Positions 11,753 to 24,499 of a stretch of 64,000 nt of DNA are shown here, piece after piece. Position 1 is the stretch's first letter; every line of letters starts with the position of its first letter. The DNA is from Combretum micranthum (taxonomy: Eukaryota > Streptophyta > Magnoliopsida > Myrtales > Combretaceae). A program made the position numbers and the translations under genes. The stretch spans positions 682,001 through 746,000 of the forward strand of contig JAMXBD010000635.1 in NCBI GenBank assembly GCA_024138025.1, read 5' to 3'. The notes beneath the pieces are model-generated. The model was not told the origin of the DNA. It worked only from the letters and a program-made list of their open reading frames with translations, and ran no database searches.

Positions 11753-13319
11753 CTTATATTTTCCATCAATATATATATAAAGCTTAAAAATTAACACTTC
11801 CTTAAGCAAACCTCCAAAATCACTAGATAACTTCTAACTCATCCTTTGACATCAATACTCTTAACATTTAATATTTCTCGATATCTAGATTATTAATGCA
11901 TTTTGTCTCCAAAATTTTTACCATACAATTCCATTCTTTGCCCTAAGATTAAGTGATTGCTCTTCACTTGGATTCAGTATCCTTCTATAACTATCAAATG
12001 TACTACTCAACAAAATTTCTTCTTTTATCTATCAGTTCATAAATCAATCATTACATCCTCTAATACAATTGTATATCGCACTGTAGAAAATTCAATCCAA
12101 CTCGTTAACATTATTTGACCATTGTACTTTACCTCTAATTACCACCATTTCCATTGAACTTCTTAGGACATAATCACCTTATAATTCTTCAAATAACAAT
12201 AAAAAAACTTCAATCACAAATCTAAGATTTTTCAACTCTAACACTAATGATCAAACCATACATTTACTTTGTTATTTCAGATAATCCTATCATCTATGTC
12301 TTTATTGGTTAATCAATTTTTTTTCCATTATTGTCAGACACCATAGTTAATCTACAATTTTGTTTACCATTTGTGCCATTCCAATTGTCTCCCAAACTTG
12401 TATAACTACTTTATATAATGATTTATATATGTAGTCTAGTATATACTTTTCTAAGATCCATCCTAAAACTTGTCACCATATAGTAGTTCAAATATCATTA
12501 TTATTCATCATCCTTAGATTTCTCATATCTTATACTCTTTAAGATCACATTTCCTTCTTGGAAATGCTTTCTACCTGTTCATACATATCATCATAGAATT
12601 TGACTATCCTCTAATTTATATTGATTATCTTAATACCTTTTCTCTATTCTTCAACATGACCTTTCTCAATTATCTACATATTATATTTGTCAAGCTAACA
12701 ATCCATTTGTTAACCATCTATAAGGATTTCCTACTTCTTAATTACACCACTAGTTCTTTTTAGTCAAATCTAGTCATTCATCTTTTTACATCTTTGCCTG
12801 CTCAGTACCTTTAATATTGTCATCGTAATTCAATAATATCCTTTACTTTTCTCTTATTTCATTGGTCATATTGTCTAACTCTTCATCATCATACTAATAT
12901 AGATTATCTTCACTTTTATTGATTTTTCCCCTTAATTACACTTTCAACCACAACTGAGAATTTCCTCTATTCTTACTCAAATTTTCAATTTAGCAATTTA
13001 ATTCTTCTCTACTTTCCTTACAGATAGTACGATGCACTTCAAGCTTATTCATAAACTAATCTCCATCTAGTAGATTAAACTCCAATTCCCAAAATCATCC
13101 CAGTATACATTCAACACACTCACAACATACAGATACAATGATCCAAAAATTCATAAAATTTTATACCAATATCAAAGATTACTTAAACATCATAAATAAG
13201 TATAGAGATCTTACCTACAATAGTATTCACCTTAGATATATCTCTGTGCTAAAGGGCATAAACTTAAGCTAATTCCTTATGTCCTTGACTCCGAGGTTAT
13301 CCTATCTACATTCTTGAAA
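11753..13319 (-). other. Decayed interior of element 1, pol position
   Basis: AT-rich, stop-filled sequence between the gag zinc knuckles and the nested solo LTR. No protease, RT, RNase H or integrase motif could be read on either strand. Confidence 0.5.
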
Positions 13320-14721
13320 CCACTGGCATACTAGACTCCTTATAATCTATGGCCTTGTATCCTCATTGTCCACACTTAAAACAAAACATTCGTGGAAAAA
13401 CTTTCCCGTTACAAAATCTATGGTTGTACCCAACCTTGCCACATGAAGAACAAGTATTTTCATGTCACTTGCAATCCTTGATATCATGTGGTCCAGAGTA
13501 TCTAATACACTTCCCCTCAGTATCATAAATTACCAATCCTACTTGATGAGTGATAGGCCTCTTTGCCTTCTCTTGGGTGATAATATTAGAGGCGGGTCTC
13601 TTTCCCAAATAAACTTGACTCTTCTGAATTTCACTACTTTTAATCTTATTCAAATCCTGCTCAACTATCTTTGCTTTATTCACCACAACTGTGTAGTTGG
13701 TCACATCCATCAAATTCACTTGATGCTGAATCTCATGTTCTAACCTTTAATAAACCTACTCACCAAATTCACATTGCTTTCTTATAATTATTATTCCACA
13801 TGAACCTTCATATCTTTCATAAGATTTAATGATTCTCTTATCTTTATTAGTTATTCTCAAATTCTTTTCATATATTCTTCAATAATGATTCTTCTCATTT
13901 TACTGTCTACATATTTATATCCATTGATCCACCAATCACATTGTATACTACCATCCTATATCTAAATTCTCATGCATCTTAATTATGTCACTAAATCCTT
14001 CTATTCCACTCCAAATATCCATCTTTTATCTCAAATCAAATTTTCTATTCGAAATTCTATTTGGACTTCATTCCTTTGTTGTCTTTGTATCATGTAGACT
14101 ACACTTCTTACTATATTTGAAAATTAAGTCTCTAAAATTCTATCTCCACTAATGAAATTATCCCAGGTGATTGCTCCAACCATATGTTTCTTGATATTCA
14201 TCTATCAATTATTTGATCTCCTAATGAGAAAAAAATCAGGAGACATGCTCCACCTTCTTATTTTCAAGAATATATAGGGCAGCAAAATTCTCCTTATCCT
14301 CTTCCATCCATAGAGGCCTCTCAGGCATTGATTCAAACTTATAGAATAAATCTACAAACTCATTCAAACTTAAGACATCAGTACGCCTAGGTCCATATGC
14401 ACCATTCCCATTGTTTCTTTGAGTCTCTTGTCTCGTATTCCATTGCTGTTGGGAAACTACTCCCAAAAGTGTATTCACCGCTTACATGGATGTGCATCAC
14501 TCACTGCACCTGTTGACCTACAGGTGGGATGGTGGTTGTGGTAAATCTTCATGCACCTGATCCAAAGGTGGTTGATTCTCAGGTGGCATATTCTCATGTG
14601 ATCCTTCATTAACTTCCTCTTCACCATGACTAAATGAACCAGTATCAGCAGTTCTTTTTTTTTGGAAGCATACTAAGATATTAAACATATAAACATAAGA
14701 ACAAAGATAACATACTAACAA
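13320..14721 (-). pseudogene. Degenerate gag of element 1
   Basis: In minus-strand sense the N-terminal part (14721-14236) contains an acidic Pro/Gln-rich stretch, then LSLNEFVDLFYKFESMP and WMEEDKENF. The C-terminal part (13719-13320) contains ITHQVGLVIYDTEGKC then CxxCGKVGYNHRFC and CFKCGQxGYKAID, which are nucleocapsid CCHC-type knuckles. Several in-frame stops and shifts break it. Gag would form the virus-like particle; this copy cannot make an intact protein. Confidence 0.75.
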
Positions 14722-14852
14722 GATTAAGACACTAAGGGTACTATAAGATCATAATAGATATAAAGTAAAGCATCCTTAACCCATGTGCTACCCCACTCAT
14801 CAATGCTCACCGTCCTAAGGAGTCATAACTTAAGTCTAATATGATCATAACG

Positions 14853-14864
14853 TCTCTTATACCA
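14853..14864 (-). promoter_or_regulatory. Degenerate primer-binding site of element 1
   Basis: In element sense TGGTATAAGAGA, 10 of 12 matches to the initiator-tRNA-Met PBS TGGTATCAGAGC, lying 7 nt from the inner end of the 5' LTR at 14872. This fixes element orientation as minus. Confidence 0.75.
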
Positions 14865-14871
14865 AATAAGC

Positions 14872-16948
14872 TGCGACGCCCTAACGTGTTGGCAATTACA
14901 ACCCGCCATGTGTCATCTCTTAAATGGGACACGCAAATGCTATAACATCCTAATACTACAATTTAAAACATATAAAATATAATCTCTATAACTCTCTTAG
15001 AGGATATAGCAAAAAGTTCAAATCTTGTAAAACTTGTAAATAACAATCTTTTCAAACATTCTATTGATCCAAACAATGTTGGCAAAACCAAAGCCAACAA
15101 ATCCAAAATACATAAAATTTCAAAAATCCTTTTTAATATATAAATTCTTAATATAGTTCTAAATATTATACATTATCTCAAAATTCTTCTCACATAAATC
15201 TATATCTGAATCTATTCCTCAATAGAGTAATTTAGACTGCTATCATCATCCCTATGATCTATGTACATATCATAACCAGATAAATGAAATACTACGTCCT
15301 CATCGCCTAATACACCAATCCACAAAACAAATGCATATACACACACAACATAATGTCAAATGCAACTTAATCTAATGCAAACAACCAGATTATTATCATT
15401 ATTAAGCCAACAAATCAACACAGTTCAGAACTATGGTACATTAGTCCCGAACTTGGAGTAACTTAGACCTCATGAGAAAATCAACCAACTCTTTGAAAAT
15501 AGGTAATTATATACATATATTGGTGAATGGATACTCCCCAAACATCCATTACCATACTGCCAAATCACCTAAATCTACTGGAACCATCTTTAAGTGCAAC
15601 TTTACTAGGGACAACGACACACAAGGATCATCAGGGTACCTCACCAATATCACTGTCTGCCAGGTCTTTACTGATCAAAGCTAAACACATCTAGAAAAAC
15701 AAATTAAGCCAAATAGAATTAAGTTCATTTATATATCTGTTCCTACAGACAACAATCAGAAAACTAAACCTATAAGCAAGTATAGTAAACAAGGAAAGGT
15801 CGTACCTTTTCAATGTCAGGAAAATTTTCCAAATCTAAAATCCCTTATGAACAACAATAGAAAATCTCCAAATCTCCTTTTATGGAAACTACAACAACAA
15901 CTTCTTCTTTTTCTCTATCAAACTCCTCAAAATCCCAAAAGAATAGATCTTTCTCCAAAATCCTAATATGGAAATCAACAAGAATAAACAAATTTCTCCA
16001 TAAAATCAAACTTTTATAGAATTTTTTATTTATAGGATAAGAACTTACCTTTATATTTTTTTTATGAAACCCAAATCGTAGGTTTTCTTCAATTATCATT
16101 AGACAAAAACTTCAAAACCCTAGATGTGAGAAATTAATAAGAACAGGCATGATTCATCGAAAATAATCCTTTCATTTCAAATCTACGATAAAGAAGATGT
16201 AACTTACTTGATTCAAATTTACTCCTTGATCGATTCCCTGAAGAACATATGCTAATTGAAAACTAGGGTTTCTCAAAAAACTCCTTCAAAACACAAAAAT
16301 CTATAAGAAAGATGTTGTTTTCATATAAATCTACATGAATCTTGATTAGATCGACTTACCCGGATTAAAATCTTGTTTTCCTTTAGATTTCCCTCTCAAA
16401 CTCTCTCAAAACCCTAACAAACACTCTTTAGTAGAAAAGAAAGGAAGAACTTATGAGAAATACCAAACCTTAAATTCTATTTATAATAAACATTTCGGGT
16501 AAGAAAGCTCGCACTTATGCCAGCGGCCTTTCCTTCAACGTCGATGGCCTTTGTACTTACGCCGGCAGCCTTTATGCCGGCTTTCACTAATCTTCACAAA
16601 AAGTCCGAGAGCTTTACATCGGTAGCTTTCATATATAGGTCGGCGGCCTAAAGACCAATTTTCCTTTGTCAAAAGCTATTCTTCAAACATCTCTAGGTCA
16701 TAGACAAAACCATCAACTTAATACTAAGGTGGACCATAAAACCCTCTTATTTTTCAACATATGACAACTTTTGCTCTTAACCATAATATATTGAAGATTT
16801 ACTATCTTTAAGGATTTGTTGATCATGATCAATGTATGGGATGATTATTATATATATCATTTATTACGAATGCCAAAATTTCCCTCTCCTTAATTAACAA
16901 ATGACATTCCTTTGCCCTTCATTATAAAATATTTTTCTGTATATTACC
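14872..16948 (-). repeat. 5' LTR of element 1
   Basis: Direct repeat of 7577-9711. It keeps the same features: TATA-like box (~16476-16485), GGC/CGG island (16497-16650) upstream of it in element sense, and donor-like GTAAG sites at 16044-16048, 16203-16207 and 16355-16359. The terminal base at 16948 is C instead of the A seen in the other LTR. Confidence 0.9.
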
Positions 16949-16953
16949 GATGT

Positions 16954-18042
16954 CCTCTCAAGAAAATAATGAAAATTAGCCATTGATGGAAAAAACTATA
17001 TTGGGGTATTTTTTAGGCTTAGAACGCCCAATTTTCAACTAAAACCACTTTATGGCCGATAACCAGGGCAGCTTAAAATCTATTAACAATCCATTGAAAT
17101 TGGTCATTTTTTGTTGTTGCAAAAATTAGACTAGGCACTATTGAGGCCTGGAATGCCCAATTTTCAACCAAAATCATTTTGTGGCACTAGTACGAATGTC
17201 CTTACACGAAAATCTAGGGTTTAGAGATATCACTTAAGTAGCTTCAAATCTATAGACACAGTCCACTAAAATTGACCATTTTTCGTGAAAATTGGATTAG
17301 GGCACTTATTGAGTGTTGCAGGCCTAATTTTCAACCTAAATCACTTTGGGCATTGATATGGATGTTGTCTTAAGAAAATAAGTGATTCTGAGCAGGTGAC
17401 TAGGTCCATCAAAATCAACTATTTTGCCAAAAATTGGATTTGGTAGTTTTGAGGCCTAGAACGTCCAATTTTCAATCGAAATCACTCTATGGCACTGGTA
17501 TGGAGGTCATTTAAAGAAAATAAGGGATGCTAAGCCAATGACCTAGGTAGCTCAAATTCCATGGACTATAGTCCTTCGAAATTAGCAATTTTTTTTTGTC
17601 AAAATTGGATTAGGGTATTTTGAGGCTTAAAACACCCAATTTTCAACCAAAATCACTTTCTAGCACTAGTGTGGATGTTCTCTCAACAAAATTTAGGATT
17701 TGGAGTTAGTGGCTGGGTAGCTTGAAATCTAAGGATAATAGTCCGTCGAAATCGGCCATTTATGGCAAAATTTGGATTAGGGCACTTTTGAAGCATAGAA
17801 TGCCCAACTTTTAATTGAAATCACTTTGTGGCACTGGTACATATGTCTACTCAAGAAAACCAGGGATTCAGAGTCAGTGACCAGGAAGCTCAAAATCCAA
17901 GGACAATAGTTTGTTGAAATCAGCCATTTTTGGCGAAAATTGGATTAGAGCACTTTTGAGGCTTAGAATAACCATTTTTCAATTGTAATTACTTTGTGAC
18001 ATTGGTACGGATGTCCTCTCAAGAAATTAAAGATGTGGAGTC
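16954..18042 (+). repeat. Degenerate ~169 bp tandem satellite array (about 6-7 monomers)
   Basis: The landmark CCCAATTTTCAA recurs at about 17027, 17156, 17322, 17464, 17635, 17803 and 17970. The spacings of 166-171 are full units; the shorter ones reflect deletions. Other shared words in each unit are GGCACTGGTACGGATGTCC, AGTGACCNAGGTAGCTCAAA and GAAAATTGGATTAGGGCAC. It is bounded on the left by element 1 and cut on the right by an LTR at 18043. The same monomer recurs at 49.4-50.2 kb. The ~170 bp unit matches nucleosome-sized plant satellites; a centromeric role is only inference. Confidence 0.88.
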
Positions 18043-18878
18043 TGTAAATCCCTAATTTTATGGTAACCTTATAAGTAAAACCTTAGAGTTGATATTAGAA
18101 CTGGAAACCTAAAGTCAAACCAAATCAACTCTAATCCTTAGAAACCTTAAGCCAGATCAAATATCATTCAAGAATCCTAAAATACTAAATGAAGTAGAAA
18201 GGAAACCCTAAACATTAGTCGAGCATAAGACTTATGCCCTAAAATGATAAGTTCTCTGAAATTAAAATCGATTCAAACCTTTTTTTATATTAGTTTCTAT
18301 ATTCGATCACCGATACGCAAATCAAGGCATAATATTCTAAAAAATAATTAATACTAAAATAATATTAAGATATCCATATAATATCAAATAAAATTTTATC
18401 GGATCATAAAAACAATAGTTTTAGTACTTATACGTGTATTTTACTTTGTATCGATGAACGATTAGTTTTTCTACTATTCACATCAATAACCTTTTTCCTA
18501 CACCATTACACTATATTCTTACATCTTACATAACATACTCTTACACATATCTAACCACCCTACTTTATTACACTTTTCTTAATCTTTTCTCTTCTTTAAT
18601 TATTTTTCTATTCTCTCTTTTTCACTTGGAAAACCGTCGGCTACACCCCTCCATTCTCTCTCTATTTATTTTCTTTTTAATTATTTTTCCATCTTTGATT
18701 TCCTCACTTTTTCATCTATAAATATTTATTCCCTCTTCATTTTTCCCATACTTTACAATCATTCTTTCTCTCAAAACTCTCTTAAAATTTCATTTTCCCT
18801 TTTTCTATCATTCACTCCACTCCCTCCCCCCATTCGTTTCTCTCAAATTTTCTTTCATTTTTTATTTAGGTAAACACC
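18043..18878 (+). mobile_element. Truncated 5' part of a chromovirus-like LTR
   Basis: Begins TGTAAATCCC within a satellite monomer. It follows the layout of the solo LTR at 29055: a CCGTCGGC motif at 18634, a TATA box (TCTATAAATA, 18715) and AGGTAA donor-like site at 18868. It is interrupted at 18878 by an opposite-strand LTR, and its remainder after 23753 is not clearly recognisable. Confidence 0.75.
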
Positions 18879-21800
18879 TGTCACGCCCCGAGGGGTACCT
18901 AAACGTGGCAATCCACCGTACATCAATAATAAAGCCTAAGAATGACCACCTCAGTCACGCGAAGGCTTCCATATTATGTACAAGGCGTCTAACACATAAA
19001 GGAGACACATCGGAATGATACATTTTATGTTGATACAATTGAGTAACAATGTAAAGGAAATACAAATTTACTATACTTCAGATACCAATTACTACACTTC
19101 ATATACGGATCATTACACTTCAAAATACAAATCATTCAACTCCAAATACATTCGTCACAGACTTCCTACATAAAAATATTTCAAGGCAACTCATAAAAAT
19201 CTAGCTAATAACTTCAAACATCCATATATCCTGCCAAATCCCGAAGTCATTCCCGGCTCCAACCGATTCGATCCCCACTTTGCATTCTTGAGATAACCTG
19301 TTCATTTAAACAACTATTGGGTATAAGCTACACTAGCTTAGTGAGAATTCCCTTAATTCCATACCATAACAAACAAGTTATAATCAATCATATGCTATGC
19401 ATGAACAAACACGTGAGCAAGCAATTATGTATGGGTAACCGGAACCCACACACAGAACGGATTTACGCCTCCGTATCTTGGGTTAGGAATGGTATTGAGT
19501 CTACAAGACCGCATCTAGTCCCCAAGCCCTTGGCTCTTAGCACTCGACTCGGCTAGGCTCATCCAAGATGCATCCACATGCGCCTTAGTACCCTGAATGA
19601 GCTCTGGCACTGGGCTCGTTATCCAAACGAGGCAACAACGGACCATACCGATCGACCTGCGTAGGAGTAGCATGCTACCAAATGCAATATGTCCGATGCG
19701 ATGCATGACCAATTTAATTTTTGCTTAGGTCAAAAATATTTATACATTCCTTAGAGTGATCAACCAATATCATACATATAACAGGAATAATATGAACGGT
19801 GCAGTTATCCAATCAAATCGTGGTTTCGATATGCTTTAGTATTCTTTAGCATACATTCATCACAGTCTTATCATATCTCCCATCCCCATTCATATCGATT
19901 GTTATCTTGTTCCTATAATTCTAATGCAACTAACTACAAGCACAATCAAGGTAACAAAACAAGGAGAAAACTCACTCGGCCATTGGATCACCGTCTTCTA
20001 GTGATAATAATCTGGTGGTAGGGAATCGTCGAATTCGGGATCACCTAAAAAGGAAGAAATACTCTAATAAGTATTTCAACTCAAGCTAATCTAAACGATC
20101 TTATACGAACTATCAAATTCGTAATTCTCGTCCTAAGCGGGAATTCCAACTTAAAATGGCCATAACTTGGTCATTTTAACTTGGAATCTCGCAAATTATA
20201 TATCAATTTCTATCTACTTCGAAAGATCTATCTAATTCTAATATTATTTTCAAGTTTTGAAAACTTTGAAGCTTCGAAAAGTTCGGATCAGATTAGGGCA
20301 GCAACAATTTCAATTTCCGAAAAATAGTTTTGTAAGAGTTTGTAATGTTCCTACTATAGAAATTGGCTATACATGCAATATGAATGATTTCCTAACATGA
20401 ATGACATGAGATGAGCTTAATGTATGCATGATCTTGATGATTTTTGCTAAAAGGAAATTTTATAACTTTTATTTTGCAAGGCCATAACAACAATTACTTA
20501 TGAAAAATTTAGTTTCCTAACTTTGATTATTTCCATTTGTTTTGGTTTTGTTACTTAAGAAAATATAATTATTTTTGTTAAAATTGAGTCTTCATTATAT
20601 ATATTACTTATGACCTTCATTTCTACATAAAAATTTCCGTTTTACACTTTGTAAACATGTTTTCCAATATGATTTACTCAAAAATCCGAATTTTGGAAAA
20701 TTTCATTTCTTCCATATTTCTTATGAGAAAACTTGTTTAATACATCAAAATTTGAAGCTTTACTATATCTATTGTCTAAGGACTTCATTTAACACATAAA
20801 ACTTGCAATTTGAGCTCAAATACTAAGTGATTACATATGCATCATCTCAAATTACGAATTTGGCAATTTGATCACTAACTCAAAATTTTTCATTTTAATT
20901 GCATTACTTGTTTTACACATTACTCATGCCTGAACTCATTTTAACTTGTAAAAATCATTGCTTAATAATATCTATTACCTATATACTTCATTTTTCACAT
21001 AAAACATGAGTTTTGGAGTTGGTAAATGGGTTATAAAAATTGGTTTTGATGGGATCCGAATTTAGAAAATTTATTTTTGGTCATATCTTTTGATAAAATC
21101 TATCTAAGCTTATGAAAATCCATTCCTCACATATCCTATCCTAAAGAGCCTTTCATTTCTTAAATAAAAACTTCATTTTTGAGTTGGAAAACATGTTTTT
21201 AAAATAGGTCTTGGCCAAAATCCGAAAATAGAATTTTTTTATTTTGAAAATAACTTTTGGAATCACTTTTGATTCTTGTAAAAAGAAGTCTTGATGATAT
21301 ACATATATTAAGCCTTCATTTTCTTAAGTAAAAATTACACTTTGATACTTTAAAAGTGGTTTTTAAATATTGGTCTTGCCAAAATACGAATTTCACAAAT
21401 TTTGTTCAAGTTCAAATCTAAGATCTACATATAATATGAACATACACCTAGATGAAACCCATGAAAACAAAATTTAAACTCATAGAACTAAACTTTGCTC
21501 ATCAAAAATTACTCATTTATGTTATCTATACCCTAAGCCTTCATTTTAAATGAAAAATACACATTTTGAAGTTGAAAAACCACTTTTCTAACTATGGTTC
21601 CATTTTCATCCGAATTTTCAAAATTGATTTTTGTTGAAAACAAAATACATCTTGAGTTTCCTTAAGCTTTCCTACTATCATCATGCTACTACAAGTTATC
21701 TAAGAGCATAAAACAAAAGTCTAATGCATGTATGAACTTAAAACAACTAGATCTAGTCTACTAAACTAGTTATAAGTGCATAAACACTATGATAGCCATG

Positions 21801-23753
21801 TGAATCATGAATAGATGATGAGTATATGCACAAATCACTAATAGTAAAAACATACCTTAACAATAGAACAAGATAATAGCATAATAACTCAAATAACAAG
21901 ATCTAAAACATTGTGATGGCAAGGATCTCATGTTCAAGTGTTTCCACTTCCCTAGCTTGAAGCTCATGGGGATTTTGTGTGGAATCACACATGAATGAAC
22001 TTGCCATTACATGTTTCAAGATCTTAAAGTGTAGATCTCTTACCTATTTGTTGTGTGGAGTAATAAGTTTGAAGGAAAAACAAAGTGTGTGTGTGAGAAA
22101 GGGGAGAGGGGGTCACGGCAATGGGGGAGGAGAGGAAGAGAGAGTTTTTAAGTTTTTGAAACAAATGAAATGAAAATGAAGAGAGAGAAAAGAAAGAGAT
22201 TATTTATATTAGGTGGAGTTAGGGTTTGTTTGATATAAAGAATGAGATAAAATAAAACAAATTGGGGGCATAAATGGGGGAGTAGCGCCGGCCAAGTGAG
22301 GAGGAGAGAGAGGGAGAGTTGAATTTGTTTGAAAAATTGGAATTTGTGTAATAAAAGTGTTAAATGTAATAATTTTGTAAGAAACAAAAATTTCTTGGAA
22401 AAGAAAATATAATTGAGTGGTTGTAAGGATGTAAGAATATGGGTATGGGTGTGTAGTGTAGGTTGTACTTGTGAATAGTAGACAAGACATTACTTTACCG
22501 GTTGTAACGAAAACACGGGAAAAGGCTATAACTGTAATTTTTATAGTCCAAAAATTTAAAATTGATATTTTTGGAATCCTTATAAAATTACGGTTCCAAT
22601 GAATATTCCGGAACATTTTTCTGAGTTCGTAGTCCGGGGCACGCTTTTCCGTAATTGAGCTCAGGAAGGCCCGGAATTGAAAAATTCTCGAATTTAAAAC
22701 TTTGAAAGGTCTAAAATATACTTTAGAATGATAATTCATATTCATTTACTTTATAAAACTTCTTTTGTTATGAAACTGAAGGAAAACCGGATCTAGGGTT
22801 TCTAAGTTCCTCTCACTAAGTTTGAACCAGGCCGATATAGGGTTTCGCTCTCCGGTTTCCGAAGTTTACTTGATTACTAAGACAACCGAGGTTCATATTA
22901 TAAGAATAATAACATTATAAAATGAAAAGTAGTGAATAGTACCACAAGACCAGTTAAATACCGGTAGAAATAAAATACGAAATAAATAGCAAAATCAAAT
23001 AATTCTAGTTATATAAAAAAAAATTTATAAAACTGATATATTTGGAAAGCTTAAGAAATTATGAGTTTAACGGTACTAATATCGTATATTTAACATTTCG
23101 ACCCTTGGGGTATGCTTTTCAAAGTCTGTACCCGATCGGATTCAAAATGAATCGAAAATTCGTTCATCTCATCCTTTAGATCATCCTAGAATTAATACGA
23201 ACCAACTACACCTCTTTCTTTCATTCCGACTCCTTAGTTTAGGAATACGGAATCGCCGAATCTAGGTTACTATGGCTTCTCAGGAATTTTGGGGACTTAG
23301 GTTTTCCGGTTGACTTTCCGGTTTATACCTTTGCCAATTTGAAAACTGATATTTTATGTTTATACAACATATTTGATTTGAGATATTCATTTTAAATTTT
23401 ATTTTTGTAAGTATTTAATATCTTTCAACCTTTTCGAAATTTTTGAATTGAGTTTCATTTCCGAAAGTTAATCGTTATTTACTTTTTAATAATTCGTTTT
23501 TGGGATCTATATTACCTGATTTTATAAATCGGAGTCACGTATGGAATTTGTCGTACGTAGTGGTATTGGAATTGTAATATGTTGAGTTCTTATTTTATTT
23601 TTAAGGATTCTTATTTTTCTCAAGTTTTGGAAATTTCTGGATTCGCTCGTGTTTTTGGACTAGTTGAAATTCGGTTTTAATTTGGAGTGATTTTTAGGGT
23701 TTATTTTCGAAGTTCATCTTGAAATTATTTATTGAAATTTTCCGGGGCTTACA
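18879..23753 (-). mobile_element. 4.9 kb solo-type chromovirus-like LTR
   Basis: On the plus strand it runs from TGTCACGCCCCGAGGGG to TTCCGGGGCTTACA; in element sense it starts TGTAAGCCCC and ends GGGGCGTGACA, as the paired LTRs at 35-47 kb do. It contains, in minus sense, a GGCCGGCGC motif (22285-22293), a TATA box (22201-22210) and an AGGTAAG donor-like site (22042). There is no PBS, PPT or coding sequence. The flanks acacc (left) and cactc (right) are not a clean TSD. The frames at 22.1-22.7 kb are low-complexity artefacts. Confidence 0.82.
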
Positions 23754-23923
23754 CACTCTAAGCACTCTTCATATATTATGTTATGTGACATGTGTTTGTG
23801 TATGCCTTTGAATAATTTTCATAAAAATCCCCATGATACATGATGATAGGGGATGGAAATGCAAGACAACATAGTGAGTTCATGTCACACAATATCATGT
23901 TTATGTTTATATTATGTTAGAGC
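23754..23923. other. Unassigned junction sequence
   Basis: About 170 bp between the end of the minus-strand LTR and the first recognisable Athila protease residues. It may be a remnant of the LTR at 18043 or of the Athila interior. No feature is supported. Confidence 0.3.
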
Positions 23924-24465
23924 AAGCATTAATCTTATGCCTTTATCAATTTTCAAGAAGTTAGGGCTATGAGAATGTAAACCAACCATGGTATCTTTAC
24001 AATGAGCTGATAGAAGTATTATACATCTAAGGAGGATAGTAGAAGATGTGTTGCTCAATGTGGATAAGTTCATTTTTTTCGGTAAACTTTATTGTTCTTG
24101 ATATGGAAGAAGACTGGGAGATACCCTTGATTTTAGGGAGACCATTATTGGTTATCGGGCAAGCTTTGATAGATGTGGCACAAGGAAAGTTGACACTTAG
24201 GGTCATGGATGAGCAAGTCACTTTTGATGTTTTTAGAGCTTTTAGGCACCCGGATAGTGGTGACGCTTGCTTCCATGTGGATATGGTCGATCAGCCAGTT
24301 CAAGAATTTAAAGATGAAGCATTTGAGATGAGTGGATATGCCAAGCATGTGCTATCACATGATTGGAGTGATGATGGAGATGAGCTTGATATTTCTCATG
24401 ATACAACGGAAGATGAAATTTTGGAAGAGGAAAAATTGCTATTGATTCTGACAATGACTTGATTA
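23924..24465 (+). pseudogene. Athila aspartic protease remnant
   Basis: Reads RASINLMPLSIFKKLGL, then, after shifts, VNFIVLDMEEDWEIPLILGRP and ALIDVAQGKLTLRV, the flap-to-C-terminus part of retroviral-type proteases in Athila elements. The catalytic Asp-Leu-Gly motif that should precede RAS is not present (it reads VRAS), so the active site is lost. An acidic linker (DDGDELDISHDTTEDE) follows, as usual before RT. Confidence 0.8.
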
Positions 24466-24499
24466 ATGAACACGAAACTATAGAGCTGCAAGAGTTTGG

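Larger units (their letters stand above)
7577..16948 (-). mobile_element. Ty3/gypsy chromovirus-like LTR element 1, gag-only, with nested solo LTR
   Basis: Two direct repeats (7577-9711 and 14872-16948) flank a 5.16 kb interior. The 5 bp gatgt occurs at 7572-7576 and again at 16949-16953, a perfect target-site duplication. Orientation is minus: a degenerate PBS lies inside the 14872 LTR and a purine tract lies inside the 9711 end. Gag remnants with CCHC motifs lie next to the PBS-side LTR. The place for pol is taken by decayed AT-rich sequence and a nested Athila solo LTR, and no RT motif is recognisable. The two LTRs differ clearly by eye, so the insertion is fairly old. The right flank is the 169 bp satellite; the left flank is the copia fragment. 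Confidence 0.88.

Noticed and set aside
22148..22745. Overlapping frames of 79 and 178 codons on the minus strand
   Set aside because: They fall in the promoter/leader part of a solo LTR and have low-complexity, Thr/Ser/Tyr-rich composition; not kept in related LTRs.
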